DNA of 64,000 nucleotides, from assembly GCF_954871325.1 (NCBI RefSeq), contig NC_088775.1, forward strand, positions 3,333,473-3,397,472, in the 5' to 3' direction. A program made the translations under genes and the position numbers. Positions 46,459 to 57,429 of the stretch are shown one piece after another (the first letter of the stretch is position 1; the number at the start of each line of letters is the position of its first letter). The notes under the pieces were generated by a model. The model was not told where the DNA came from and made no database searches. It saw only the letters and a list, made by a program, of their open reading frames with translations. The DNA is from Gordionus sp. m RMFG-2023. Taxonomy: Eukaryota; Nematomorpha; Gordioida; Chordodea; Parachordodidae.

Positions 46459-49400
46459 TCAATTGCAATGTTGAGTGACGTCCACTATGGCGATTCTGCG
46501 TTTCCAGGCGAAGCAAAAGTAACCGAACCCGGCTCCCAACAAGAGTGCTAGACACAAATAAACGTTGAAGGTCATGAATATCAGCATTAACATAAAGCCC
46601 AGGCCGGTTTGGACGATGTGAATCAAGGATTGGAGTATGTGATCGAATAAGGAAAATGTCGGGCTAAAAAAAATACCGAAACATTTTTAATGCATAAACC
46701 ATTATATTTATCCCTCCATTTTTTAAAAGTAATTCTCTTATTGGCTGACAAGTTTATCTAGAGAATAAATATGGCTGACCGTTAGTTCATTTAAAAAAAA
46801 AAGAAGTATTTAGTTAAAAAGGACATAAAAACCTGCTTTTGCAATCGCAAGACCTGAAACCTTGTACGTTGAAGTCGGAATAGTTCTTTGTTGGGCCATT
46901 ATCCTCCTGGAACTTATTGTATGGCGGAGAATCGTCCACCCCGTCCCCGACTATCATATGCCGAGAAACGTGTTGCTCGGGTCGGAGTCGCGTCGCGCAA
47001 CAACCGCTCTCGTGACGAATTTTGCCCATACCCGCATCGCCGCTTTGGGAGACGTGAAAAACTTTGGAGAAAAGGGAAGGGTATCGTCTGGAGGAAGCGA
47101 ATAAAGGATGGGACATCAGGTGTTCCCTGAAAACTTTGAGACCCTCGTAAAGCACCGAAAATACGAACACGCCTAAACAGGCGTAGAATAGGGCTTCAAG
47201 GATAAATGAATAAAATATTGAAAAAGAATGAATTTTAAAAAAAAATGGAGAATGGAAGAAAGATTATTAGTAATGAATGATAATGCAATAAAGGAAATAT
47301 GGTGATCCCGCCATAAATCGACTGAAATCTAACTCGATGTTCTGGGACATTGGTATGATGATGGGCAGTCATAAGTAGTAAATTTAGTATAAACCGACAT
47401 GGGTCGATTTTTTAAGGCATATTATCTAAATCTGATAATTTTTCTCGTAGATGGTAAAAAGTTTTGGGTCTCCATTAGCCAAATCTCGAGGCTTACATAA
47501 CATTATTCTGGCTAAAGGGCGCATTCATAGTGGACGATCCGACACGATTTAACAGCTGATCGATTTTTAAAATCTGTTTATCAATTTTTTTTAAAAATAA
47601 TATTAATTTTATCTTTAATTCTATACACGATAATAACCTAAAAAATATTAGGTTTTAACAAAGAAAAAATTGGTTCTCATAAACCGATTTTAAAAATCGA
47701 TCAGCTGTTAAATCGTGTCGGATCGGGTCCACTAAATGGAGCCCGAATCGGACCGGCTAACAACTCAACTCTCACCTCTCGTTCAATAATTCAAATTTGG
47801 TAATAAAATTAGATTAAAATGGATTTTATAAATAAACTGCGTTTTGATATCTTTGTAATCAATTATGCGTTATGTAATTTGACTACAAAATCAATATAAC
47901 ATTTTCTTTTTATTTTTTTTTTTAAAATTTTCCCTCTATATTCTTTGTAGATTTTGGTAATCAACGATATTTATCAGAAGACCTGCGAGAGCTACCATCT
48001 GCGCGGCCCGGCCCGGATTTTTTTTCAGCCCGGTCCGGGTTTTATATTTCCAAGGCCCAGCCCATATTTTTTTTAAAAAAAAATGTATTATATTTATTTT
48101 TAATCTTCATGGCTAATAAATGGCGATTCTAAATATCCGGCCCAACCTGAAATTTTTTAAGCCCGGCCCGGGTATATTTAAAATACCGCTATTTATATAC
48201 TAAATATATTCTTCTTCTTCTTCTCCGTTTTAAGGCGATTTCCAGGTTTACCCGGGTGGGCCAGTTTTCCCTCTGATTTTTCTTTTCCATTTTTGACGGT
48301 CCTGAGCATCAATACTTGTAAGATTCATGCTTCTCATATCCGCCGCTATCACATTTGTCTACGTCACCTTGGGTCTTCCTTATACTATATATATTGGCCC
48401 TTCATTTTATTAAAGTGCGTTTCAAGGTGTACTTCACATAAGTCAAGGTATACACACACTTTTTATGATTCGGTATGTTGATTAAATTACATTTTAATTT
48501 AAAAAATTTTTTTTTATAAGAATATAATATTAAACGATAAAATATAGGTTTATTGTTATTTTATGTCTAGGACCTTAGTTGCGTCTATAGCTGACTCTCA
48601 TGCAATTTAACATATATGAATAGATAGACCGTCAATCTAATAAGCCTGTCCCAAAACTTATTGCAGAATCAGAACCAGTTTTCATATCCGCCAATGTATT
48701 ATTTTTACAACTTTTAAAATCATTTTTTAACCGCGTTTTTTTAAATTTAAATTTAAAAAAAATATATGATTTTATCGGAAGTATAATTCTATCGTGTTTG
48801 GAATACCTATCTTATGAATTGTAGACAATTTTGCCTTTGACCTTTGACGTTATTTATAATTTACATAAAAAAAATATATGGAAAAATGACAATATAAATT
48901 ATATAAAGTTTTATAAGTTCTCGGGAAAATTGTCTGAAATTTGTTAAAGTATTCCAAACATGGCGGCACGCATTTCCGGTAAAATCAGATATATAAATAT
49001 TTTTATAAAACCGCGCTCAAAAAATGAGTTGAAGTTGAAAAATTAACACATTGACATGCTAACTAAAAATATAGTTATTAAAAAAAAAATTTTATAAAGA
49101 AAATTGAATCTAATAGATGCTAATCAATTATAGCCGATGGATGATGTTTTGCAATTCAGAAACAATGTTACTTATATTAAGAATATTTATGAGAATGTGA
49201 TGGACAATTATGATTCGAGTTCCTTCTAATTCTGAAAATGTTATCGGATATCTAAAGTCAGGCCATGTATAAGTTTTACAATAGTTTTTATGTATTTTAT
49301 ATACGCTAAAGGGTATACATATTTTTGTTACATTATAGGAATCAATAAATTAAAAATTGGTTATTGAATAGTAATATGTTTTAATTTATATAACGTACAT

Positions 49401-52400
49401 TCATTATGTTTATTCAAATTATATTTTTTATTTTTAGTTTTACCTTTTTTTTAATATTGTATTCTAATTTTAGTTTATAAGAATATATATATAGGTTGTT
49501 ATTATTCTGCAAAAGTTAGTTATATTAAATAAAATAAATTATTTATTATAGGTTCATCCTTCTTTCTTTTCAATATTTTTATAGTTATACATGTTTCGAA
49601 AGGTTATACACTTACACAATAGTTAAAATTTAATATAATTTTGTCCGTTAGTTGGCGTTAAATGCTAGCAATATATTTAATTTTAATTAGAAAAGCAGGG
49701 CACCCGTCATAAGCCTGGCCATTTGTTTTTAAAGAATATATCTGAGTATCAGAGAGGAGAGTCCCCAGCGTGGAAATGATCATTGGAATGAAGAGAATAT
49801 GTTTCTCCTTTTTCGGTCTGGAAACTTGTTAATGAGGATATGTCGAATTTCGCGAAGATTCGATACACGTGATATCCCGTCTCATGCCAAGGCGAGAGTT
49901 TATGCGTAAATCTACATGTACAGTAAGGGCTAAAATATCGCGACCGAAGAGAAGGGCTATTGATATTTTGTTCTGCTGATAAATCCAAACCCCAGCCATT
50001 CGAGAACAGACTCCTCGGAGGGTAATATTGATAGATGTTAGGGTTGTTCTCTAGATGATAGTTCGATAATAGATAAGTAGAGGAGCGAGCAGCTTAAAGA
50101 AGCATCCCAATTTGTTTTATTTGTAGGGATGTTGTGGGTTTCATCGTAGAAATAGAATTGATATCAAATCGCTCCAGTAGCCTGACCAAATAATAGGTTA
50201 TTTGATAGAAACCGCCATTCCCCAGCTAACTTTGCGGAAACGGACTCGTAATAAGAGTGTTAATGAATAGCGAATCCCGATTCCTCCAGGTTTAGATGGG
50301 AGAGCGGCTCAAACCATGAATGATTATCGAATTTCGTGAGAATTTCCTTGGGTAAATCGCATTTAGAATGCGAATCAATCCTTCCTTCAAAAAATTAATA
50401 AATATATGGGATATCTTAAGGATATATATATTTAACATGATTTATATAAAAATCATATGTGTTTGACGACACCGAACCCCTTTTAAGGGCATAACAAAAA
50501 AAAAATTTTACGAATCATTTTTCGTTTTCTTCGTATTATTTTCAAAATTTTCAGTTTTTTGTCTCCATTTTGCAGGGCAAAATTTTTTAATTATTATAAA
50601 TGAGAATTTAATGTTATAAAATATAATAATATTAATAGCAAAGTTGCTTTATCTTGTTTTTTTATATCAATTTTTAGGAAAGAAATATATGGAAGATCAA
50701 AAACATAAAATCAAGGAAAGTAAAAAGCTTTTTTTATACATTGGATCATTTCATCATTATTTTTTATAATGATGAAATGTCTCAAATATTTATCAGCAAA
50801 TTATAAAATTTAATAAAGTTTTATCCGCTAGTTGGCATTAAATGTTGTTTTAGAAAAGAGATGAAAAAAATTTTAAGGTAAATAAGTGATTTTTGCTATT
50901 TGCGTTAATACCAGATGGAAAGCTCAAATAATAAAATTATTGGTCTCTTAGAAACTTCGACTCACAAAACTGAAACGAGAGTACACTTGCAAAATGAACT
51001 CATTTCAAATTTTGATCCGAACTACCATAAAATAAATATTTTACAAGGTGCGCCCGGCCCGTAATAAAAAAAAAAATTTTAAAGGGGGCACAAAATTACC
51101 CAATTCTAAGCAACTTCAGATAAAAAATTTGAAAACTTCCGACCTAACCCACGAGCTTTCATTGATAATATCTAACTGTCCTAATGCCAATGAGATGCAA
51201 TAAAACCCTCTAAATAGGACGACGATTAGAATATTGTTAAACGAGTCGATTTTTTTTTTATAAAGGCTAACCCAATATTTTAGCCAATAAAGCCTCGAGA
51301 TTTTGTTATAGATGTCCAAACCCTTGTGCCATCTATGGCCAAAATTTTCAGGCTTGCGTAGCGTTTTTCCGGCTCTAGCCGTTTAAACACCACTAAACGA
51401 GAATGCACTGCACATTTCATTTTAGTGCTGAAAACTTCGATTATTTATATTTTTTTAAAAAAAGGGGGTATGACCTAACCCTCAAGATTAAGTCAAAACA
51501 CGTGGTTAGAAAGGTTTGACACTCTTTTAGCGAAATCTCGAGGTCAAGATATAATATTTGATTGGCCAAATACGATTTTGTCGAAATCACCTTAAATTCG
51601 AGGTTTTGACAACACTTACACGCGTTAAGGTCATAAAATAATAAATTTATGTATTATAAAGATGATATAAAAAATAAATAAATTTAACGATTTTAAAAAA
51701 TGTCATTTATAAAGGTCCTTGATTTTTAAAGACAAAAACTTTGTAAAATTTTGACAAAGATAAATTTTTAAGTTTTTTTTTTTAGAATTTTGTCCTTTTT
51801 GACAGGAAGTTGATTTGAAGTTACTTAATAGATACTTGTAAAATAAATTTGGTATAATCATTCATTTATACGAAATGTCTTTATTTCGTATAATAACAAA
51901 TCTAGGCTAATTAATTTTACTCGTATCATCTATCCATTCCCATATATTAATATAATATTTTAATTTTTATTTTATTAGAAAGCATAATTTAATTATGAAA
52001 AGAGAAGGAAGGAAAATATGAATGAAAAAAATCTATACTCGTTAAAATTAATTAATTAGAAAATGTCAAGGATATTTATAGCCTTTTTTGGTAAAAATTA
52101 ATTATTAATAAAAATAATAAATTGAATTGTAAAATGAAAGAAATAAAATAAGAATTGTAAAATGAAAGAAATAAAATAAGAATTGTAAAATGAAAGAAAT
52201 AAAATAAAATAAGAATTGTAAAAAGAAGAAATAAGAGATTAACAAAAAGGGCAAAAGAAAGAATAAAATTAATCAAAGTAGGATTTATTTTAGATTTGCA
52301 TAGAGGAAAAACGCAAAATGTAATTTAAATTTTTAAAAAAAAATAATTTAAACGAAAAGTGAAGAAAAGAATAAAACATTGGAGAAAAAGAAAATTCGAG

Positions 52401-55400
52401 ATTACAAAGAAAAAAAAATAAATTAACTAACTTGTAGGTGTCGATATTTTCCAAGCGTCGAAAAATAGCACCTGATGGTGGCCGCCGTGAAATGTCATCT
52501 TAAAATAAAAATTAAAAAAATGAAATTTTTAAATCATTATTAAAACATAGTATTTAATGAAGGGATGTACGCGGAGGAATACCGAATGTTACCCGGTTAG
52601 GGTATGCGAAGGTTTAAAATTTTTAAAAAATCTTTTATAGCTAATCTTAATCGAGCATGTGCATAAATAACTTATCCTCTAACCACAACCCGACGATGAC
52701 GGTTATGCAAATTACCGGAACTGAGACAACCAGAACCAGGGTGTAGCGTTTTACCGCTCAAATATGATTTGGTCAATTGACCGATCAAATATGGTCGAAT
52801 TCGAATAAATGTTTTTTTTAAGACGATATTAACTTTATATTCTTTCAAAATCTATAATGAATGCTTCGCTCTCCGTGGGCAGAGTTTGATCTAAATACTT
52901 CTTAACAATTTTCCTGCAGTCGAGATTTTCGATCGATTTTCATTTCTTCGAAATGAATATTATCTCAAAACCGACCAATTTCTTTCTAAAAAAAGAAGAA
53001 GTATAAACTTGAACTTGTTAGTAAGATATTCGGTAGTGTCGTTAAACGGCTCGGATTTGAGCCGATATTTAAAAACGGCGCCAACTCAATATTTTATCCA
53101 GAAAAAATATTACTCGTGCCTGAAGGTTTTGCTCATAGATGGTACAAAGGTCTAGACATCTATTATCGAAATCTGGAGCCTTAGGTAATATTTCTTTGGC
53201 TAAAATATTGATTAGTCGTTTTCAAAAATCGGTCAAACTGAACAGTTTAGCAACACTTATATTAGGCATTTCTCTTAAGGTTCAAGGTGGGCAAAGCCCA
53301 TTCCAAAAAAATTTGAGGCTTAAAATCTGATAATCTTTTATGAAAGTTACTGCTCTCCACATATTTTTGCCTATTAAATATAATACAGCTACTTTTTACT
53401 TCTGAAATTTAATATCAATCAAATGCCTAATTTTTATATTATATCACATGCTTCATCACAAGCTCGCTACTAATAAGATGGTCCCCTTATACTAGAGATC
53501 CAATAATTAATCAGCTGTGTGAGCGCATGTATTTAGAATGATTATTTTTTTTATCTTCAGGTAGAGAAATTATAAAATCGTGGCATGATTGAATTGTTTT
53601 CCATAAAGTACATTTATTCCTTCACACTTACAACAATAAGAATAGCTAAATGTTAAAGAATGGGTCCAAAATATTTCTTCAATTAATATATTATCGGTAA
53701 TTTCTTTCGGACAAATATCCAACTTCCTCAACAGCTGCTTTCAGAGCTTTCTTACATTTTGCTCCTTACATTTTACTGACGATACCCACCTTATTTGGGT
53801 AATTTTACATAATGTATAATATAAACTGGCAATTTGTAATTTTTTTCAAATCATGCTTTAAAATTATTATATTTAATCAATATATATATTGATATCCAAT
53901 CAAATTATTAATGATAAAAAATTCTTTTATTTTTTTTATATTTCAAAATGAAACTCCGATATTTTAATATGAAAATCTTATATTTCAAATATAAAATTAT
54001 AATTAAATCGATGCCTAGATGATACAAATATATTTTTTTTAATATATCGTAACCTAATTAGATTGATAAACATGATTCGAATGCAATATTAATTAATTAA
54101 ATCAATATATTAATTTACCAATAACATTTTAGAATATTTGACCAGGTTAAATACTCCTTCGGTCAATTGACCGACTTGCCAACTCTGACTTGAACTATGC
54201 CAACCAACTCAGAGGACCATGCCAAAGCATACCATCTATCTCCTAACCACAACTGGTCAATATTATGATCGGCTCTTTCTTGCATATCAAATCTAACTAT
54301 TAAATACCTTATAATATAATGTCTGAATAGTGTCCTTAGTAACAGTCAAATGTGTTTAATCCATATCTTCCTTGTGGTTGGTTCACTTACACTGATTGAT
54401 TTTGAATATAAACAAGGAATGAGTCCAGTGAATTTCAAATTAATATTTTTGTGAATCGATTTCGATTCAAACCTATTCCCCCCCCCCCACCCAAAGGCTG
54501 ATTTTATTTTCTACATTATTTAAGGTTATAACCAGTATTAGAGACCTGACAGCCCGATTATGTCCGCTGCCCTAATTTTTGGTTAAAAAGTTTAAATATA
54601 GCAAATAACTTTGAAAAATTTATGATTTTTATTCTATTTAATTAACTAAATATGGGCAAATACTTCCCACCCGCTAGATTTCTATTTTTTAAACTTTTCT
54701 ATATAAAATACATTATAAAACAGGCAAAAAAGGGGAAAAGAATGGGAAGGAAATATTATGTTTAATATTCTTGGGAGCCGGATTTTATTGATGATCTTAA
54801 CGTCAGGTTGAGTGGCCATCCCAGCAGGACCCTACCCGTTCAATAAACATACATATTAATTATCGCTTGTTACGTTCCGTCTAATGTATTTTGCTTATTC
54901 CTTAAATCCCGAGTTTGGAACCGAACCCGATAACCGGGAACTGAAGCACCTCTTCTAAAAAAAATCTACAGGAAACAAAAGTACAGCTGATTTATATGGG
55001 GTATCATTTCAAAATTTTATGATTCTTCTTCTTATCTATTTTTAAGAGGATCTAAAATTTTCTTTAATCCTCTAGTAAAAGAAGGATCTAAAATTTTAAT
55101 TCCATATTTCATTTCATTTCTTTCTTTTTTTTTTAAAAAAAAACAATAAATCATTTTTTAAAAAAAAAAAATTAATTTAAATTCTCAAGGACAAACTATG
55201 GACATTGAAAATAAAAATTTACATTCAAATGTCGCACAAAAATTTCCGAGAAAATTATATTTCTTATCGTATAATGTACAAAAAAAACTTATAAATCAAA
55301 AAAAAAATTTCAACACCGGGGTTAACATGATACCGTCAAGGAATTAGTATTTATTTATGATTAGCTTTTTTTCTACATTAACTAAAAAATTAGATTTTAA

Positions 55401-57426
55401 ATTTTAAAAAAAAACGCATTTTGATGAATTTTTATAAATAAGTTATTTCATGTGTTTTTTTTTCTATAAGTGTTTGAGATGCCAGTGGAATATTTTTAAC
55501 AGGCTTTTTTAGATCTGACCTGTGGCTTTCAGTCCAGTGTACAAACCCCAACCCAAAATTTTGTGCCCAGTTTTGGGGCCACATCGACCCTGTAATAAGT
55601 AACGGTACTTATTACCATACATTAATTAATCAGGGTATCAGGATAAAAATTTGTATATTATTTTTTTGGACCATGGAATTTTTACATTTATAAAACCTTA
55701 AAATTTTATGATTTTTTCATTTAATAAATTAATTTCTACGGGGTTTAGTCCAAAAAAATAAATTAGAGACTAGAGAGATAGCTAAAAAAAATATTTTTTC
55801 TGGACTGGTATAGGTCAAAAAAAACTCTTTCAAAATCTTCACAGGTCAGGTCATGCTATCTCTACTACTCCTATTTACAAGAATATAAATTACAAGTTTC
55901 ATTTATGATTGAAAAACATCTTAATTCGAGAATCAAAAAGTATTCAAAGGATTAAACACTCCTTAATATATATATTTGAAAGGGGAATATCAATCAGTTA
56001 TCACCTCATTTGCTAGGCCAGGGTGGCATCACAAATAGAGCCCTATAAATTTATATATTTTTGGACCAAGCCACCCGCCCTTAAATTTTGAATGATTTTT
56101 AGGCCCAACAGAAGTTTTAGCCCCCCTTCTAGTTCAAAGTTTTAACTTAGACCTGAGCATGGCCTAAATTCTAATTAAATAATATAAAAACTAGACAAAT
56201 TTTTATGGAGTAAAGGAATCTCCAGGCCGAATATTTTAAATTGTGATATACATAAAAGAAATAGATGAAATAAAATAATAAAATAAAACAAAAATTTATT
56301 GTATAATTGAATAATATTCATGTTCATTCACTTCTCATATTTCCTATACCATTTCAAAATCATTTTAACAAAAAAGTTATATACCCCAGCTTATAGGTAG
56401 TGTTGTTAAACGGTTTGATTTGAGCCAATTTTTAAGAACAGCTAACTTAATAATTCAGAAAAATATTATGCAAGCCTGAATATTTTGCTGTTAGATGGCA
56501 CAAAGGTTTGGACATCTATAGTGAAATCTCAAGGCATAGGCAATATTTGTGTGGTTAAAATATGAAGTTAGCCATTTCTAAAAATTGACTCAAATCTAGC
56601 CATTTAACAACATTACTTATAGATCTGCAATGTGCAGTTTTAGCCAAACAAGCCCACCCACTTTTTGTTTTGATTTTCAACCCTAACCTCTTATCCATGG
56701 TTTTTTTTAAAAAAAATCACCCAATCATGAACCCATTAATCTAAAAATTGTGTTTAACATACCCATTCCCAATATTCAAAAATTATTTTAATTGGCTGTT
56801 TATTTATTTTAATTAAAAAATAAAATTCTGTTCTGGCCTTTTTGCCCATAAAATATTTAAAATCCACCCACCCATTCTACAGACAGGAATAGGAGGCAAT
56901 AAAAACCTGTACATTGTAGACCCTTACCCAGGCTAAAGTGCCTAACAAAAAATTTTTTTATACATCCTGGAAGGGCAATTGCATGCAGATCACATAAAAA
57001 AGAATAAAATTAAGAGTTAATTACAAAACAGATGCTAATAAATGATTTCCCAGAGGATAAAATGAATTAATATAACTTGAATAAAAAATTTATTTATAAT
57101 TTTACTGCATGTCCACCACCCATATTATGATGATTTGGTTGGTGCATTGAATGATTAGCATGTGAATGTTGTGAAGAATTTATATGTGGAATGGATGAGT
57201 GCATATCATGCACATTTCCATGATCATGATGATTAAAGATTGGAGTAGTTAAAGATTCGGTGATCAAATCGTTTGTTTGATTAAACGCATCAGTTATTAA
57301 ATGGGAAGAATTTTCAACTACTTTGTTTATCAAATTTGTTACTAATGATTCTGTATTTAAAGTTAAATGATGATCATGATTTGTATTATTTTCTGTCATA
57401 TGATGGTTAATATGTTCCATATCCAT
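46459..57426 (-). CDS. Ctr-family copper transporter with Met/His-rich ectodomain (Ctr-b), 4 exons over 11 kb
   Basis: Exons on the minus strand are 57426-57106, 52498-52432, 47193-46833 and 46663-46459. They join in phase to 317 residues. Exon 1 encodes a Met/His-rich extracellular domain (MDMEHINHHM, HHDHG.VHDMHSS, HSMHQPNHHNMGGGHA) like that of Ctr1 proteins. Exon 2 is the 67-bp motif exon MTFHGGHHQVLFFDAWK. Exon 3 holds TM1 (LFYACLGVFVFSVLYEGLK, about 131-149) and a long cytosolic loop. Exon 4 holds TM2 with MxxxM as MLIFM (276-280) and TFNVYLC, TM3 with GxxxG (G293-G297), and the tail VDVTQHCN, one residue off the classical HCH. Splice sites are A|GTTAGT, AG|GTTTTT, and acceptors TTTTAAG|, TTGAAG| and TTTTTAG|. 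The exon 1 donor CA|GTAAAA is weak; without it exon 1 stops three codons later, so its membership is the least certain part. Introns contain several MITEs and a LINE end. Confidence 0.88.
47380..47765. mobile_element. Degenerate M1 MITE interrupted by another element
   Basis: 'CCGACATGGGTCGATTTTTTAA' and the M1 centre (CCAAATCTCGAGGCTTACAT) at 47395-47515 are followed by the complete M4 element. GGACCGGCTAACAACTC after it looks like the remnant of the right arm. Assignment is tentative. Confidence 0.4.
47517..47744. mobile_element. Terminal-inverted-repeat element M4, 228 bp
   Basis: The left arm has GGGCGCATTCATAGTGGAC and the right arm the inverse of GGGCTCCATTTAGTGGAC. Both continue inward with CCGACACGATTTAACAGCTG and ATCGATTTTTAAAATC, nearly perfect over about 58 bp. 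It is non-coding, and no clear target duplication was seen. It sits in Ctr-b intron 2, inserted into an older MITE. Confidence 0.85.
47975..48195. mobile_element. hAT-like MITE, family M2 (one end lost)
   Basis: 'CAGAAGACCTGCGAGAGCTACC' and GCGGCCCGGCCCGG at the left match M2. The right side has GCCCGGCCCGGGTATATTTA and then stops without the CTGCAGGTCT end. Confidence 0.6.
48203..48395 (-). pseudogene. LINE 3' end: last codons of the reverse-transcriptase frame plus GAA tail
   Basis: On the minus strand from about 48380: GRPKVT, then VIAADMRSMNLTSIDAQDRQ, KWKRKIRGKTG. The pattern 'R-P..W-x-D-[VI]..D...L...DA.DR..W' is the conserved C-terminal tail of RTE/I-like LINE proteins. It is followed by GAAGAAGAAGAAG at 48222-48210, a microsatellite-type 3' end. 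It is a short 5'-truncated insertion in Ctr-b intron 2. Confidence 0.7.
48690..49062. mobile_element. MITE family M3 (both arms)
   Basis: The left arm runs CCAATGTATTATTTTTACAA, ACCGCGTTT, GATTTTATCGGAA, GTTTGGAATACC, GTAGACAATTTT. The right arm inverted reads CAATGTGTTAATTTTTCAAC, GAGCGCGGTTT, GATTTTACCGGAAATG, CATGTTTGGAATAC, CAGACAATTTT. Arms are about 140 bp with a ~90-bp A+T-rich centre. It lies in Ctr-b intron 2. Confidence 0.8.
49680..50390. other. GC-richer patch in Ctr-b intron 2, possible decayed gene
   Basis: This 700-bp block stands out from its A+T-rich surroundings in base composition. On the minus strand it contains open stretches in shifting frames. The longest (50036-49749) includes YYPPRSLFSNGWGLDL, LRSRYFSPYCTCRFTHKLS and PWHETGYHVYRIFAKFDIS. 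I recognise no family. The frame changes and stops suggest a pseudogene, or exons of a nested gene with introns I cannot place. Confidence 0.35.
50395..51225. other. Ctr-b intron sequence, nothing recognised
   Basis: A+T-rich intronic DNA. A palindromic-looking AATGATGAAAT/ATTTCATCATT pair occurs around 50748-50780. Confidence 0.35.
51231..51395. mobile_element. hAT-type MITE, family M1 (in Ctr-b intron 2)
   Basis: 'GAATATTGTTAAACGAGTCGA' at the left, GCCGTTTAAACACCACTAAA at the right. The centre has CTCGAGATTTTGTTATAGAT and CAGGCTTGCGTA. Confidence 0.75.
51420..51622. mobile_element. hAT-type MITE, family M1 (old copy)
   Basis: 'TTTTAGTGCTGAAAACTTCG' at the left and GAGGTTTTGACAACACTTA at the right, with 'GAAATCTCGAGG' in the centre. 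Highly diverged. Confidence 0.4.
52124..52228. repeat. 28-bp tandem repeat, ~4 copies
   Basis: Units of GAATTGTAAAATGAAAGAAA followed by TAAAATAA. It lies in Ctr-b intron 2, about 200 bp from the small motif exon. The minus-strand frame across it is low-complexity. Confidence 0.85.
53034..53258. mobile_element. hAT-type MITE, family M1 (in Ctr-b intron 1)
   Basis: Begins TAGTGTCGTTAAACGGCTCG and ends CAACACTT. Flanked by ATATTCGG and ATATTAGG, an 8-bp target duplication with one mismatch. 225 bp. Confidence 0.9.
53260..56390. other. Ctr-b intron 1 sequence
   Basis: No exon or named element was recognised. GC-richer words at 54780-54950 and 55490-55610 have no readable domain. 'AGATCTGACCTGTGG' (about 55511) and CACAGGTCAGGTCAT (about 55840) form a weak inverted pair that may bound a short element. 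Confidence 0.35.
56398..56616. mobile_element. hAT-type MITE, family M1 (in Ctr-b intron 1)
   Basis: Begins TAGTGTTGTTAAACGGTTTG and ends CAACATTA. Flanks CTTATAGG and CTTATAGA form an 8-bp target duplication with one mismatch. 219 bp. Confidence 0.9.
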
Positions 57427-57429
57427 ACT

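Noticed and set aside
46862-47130. Two plus-strand frames of 80 residues
   Set aside because: They are antisense to exon 3 of Ctr-b, whose minus-strand reading carries the conserved TM1.
51116-51319. 67-residue minus-strand frame
   Set aside because: It runs into an M1 MITE and has no support as a gene.
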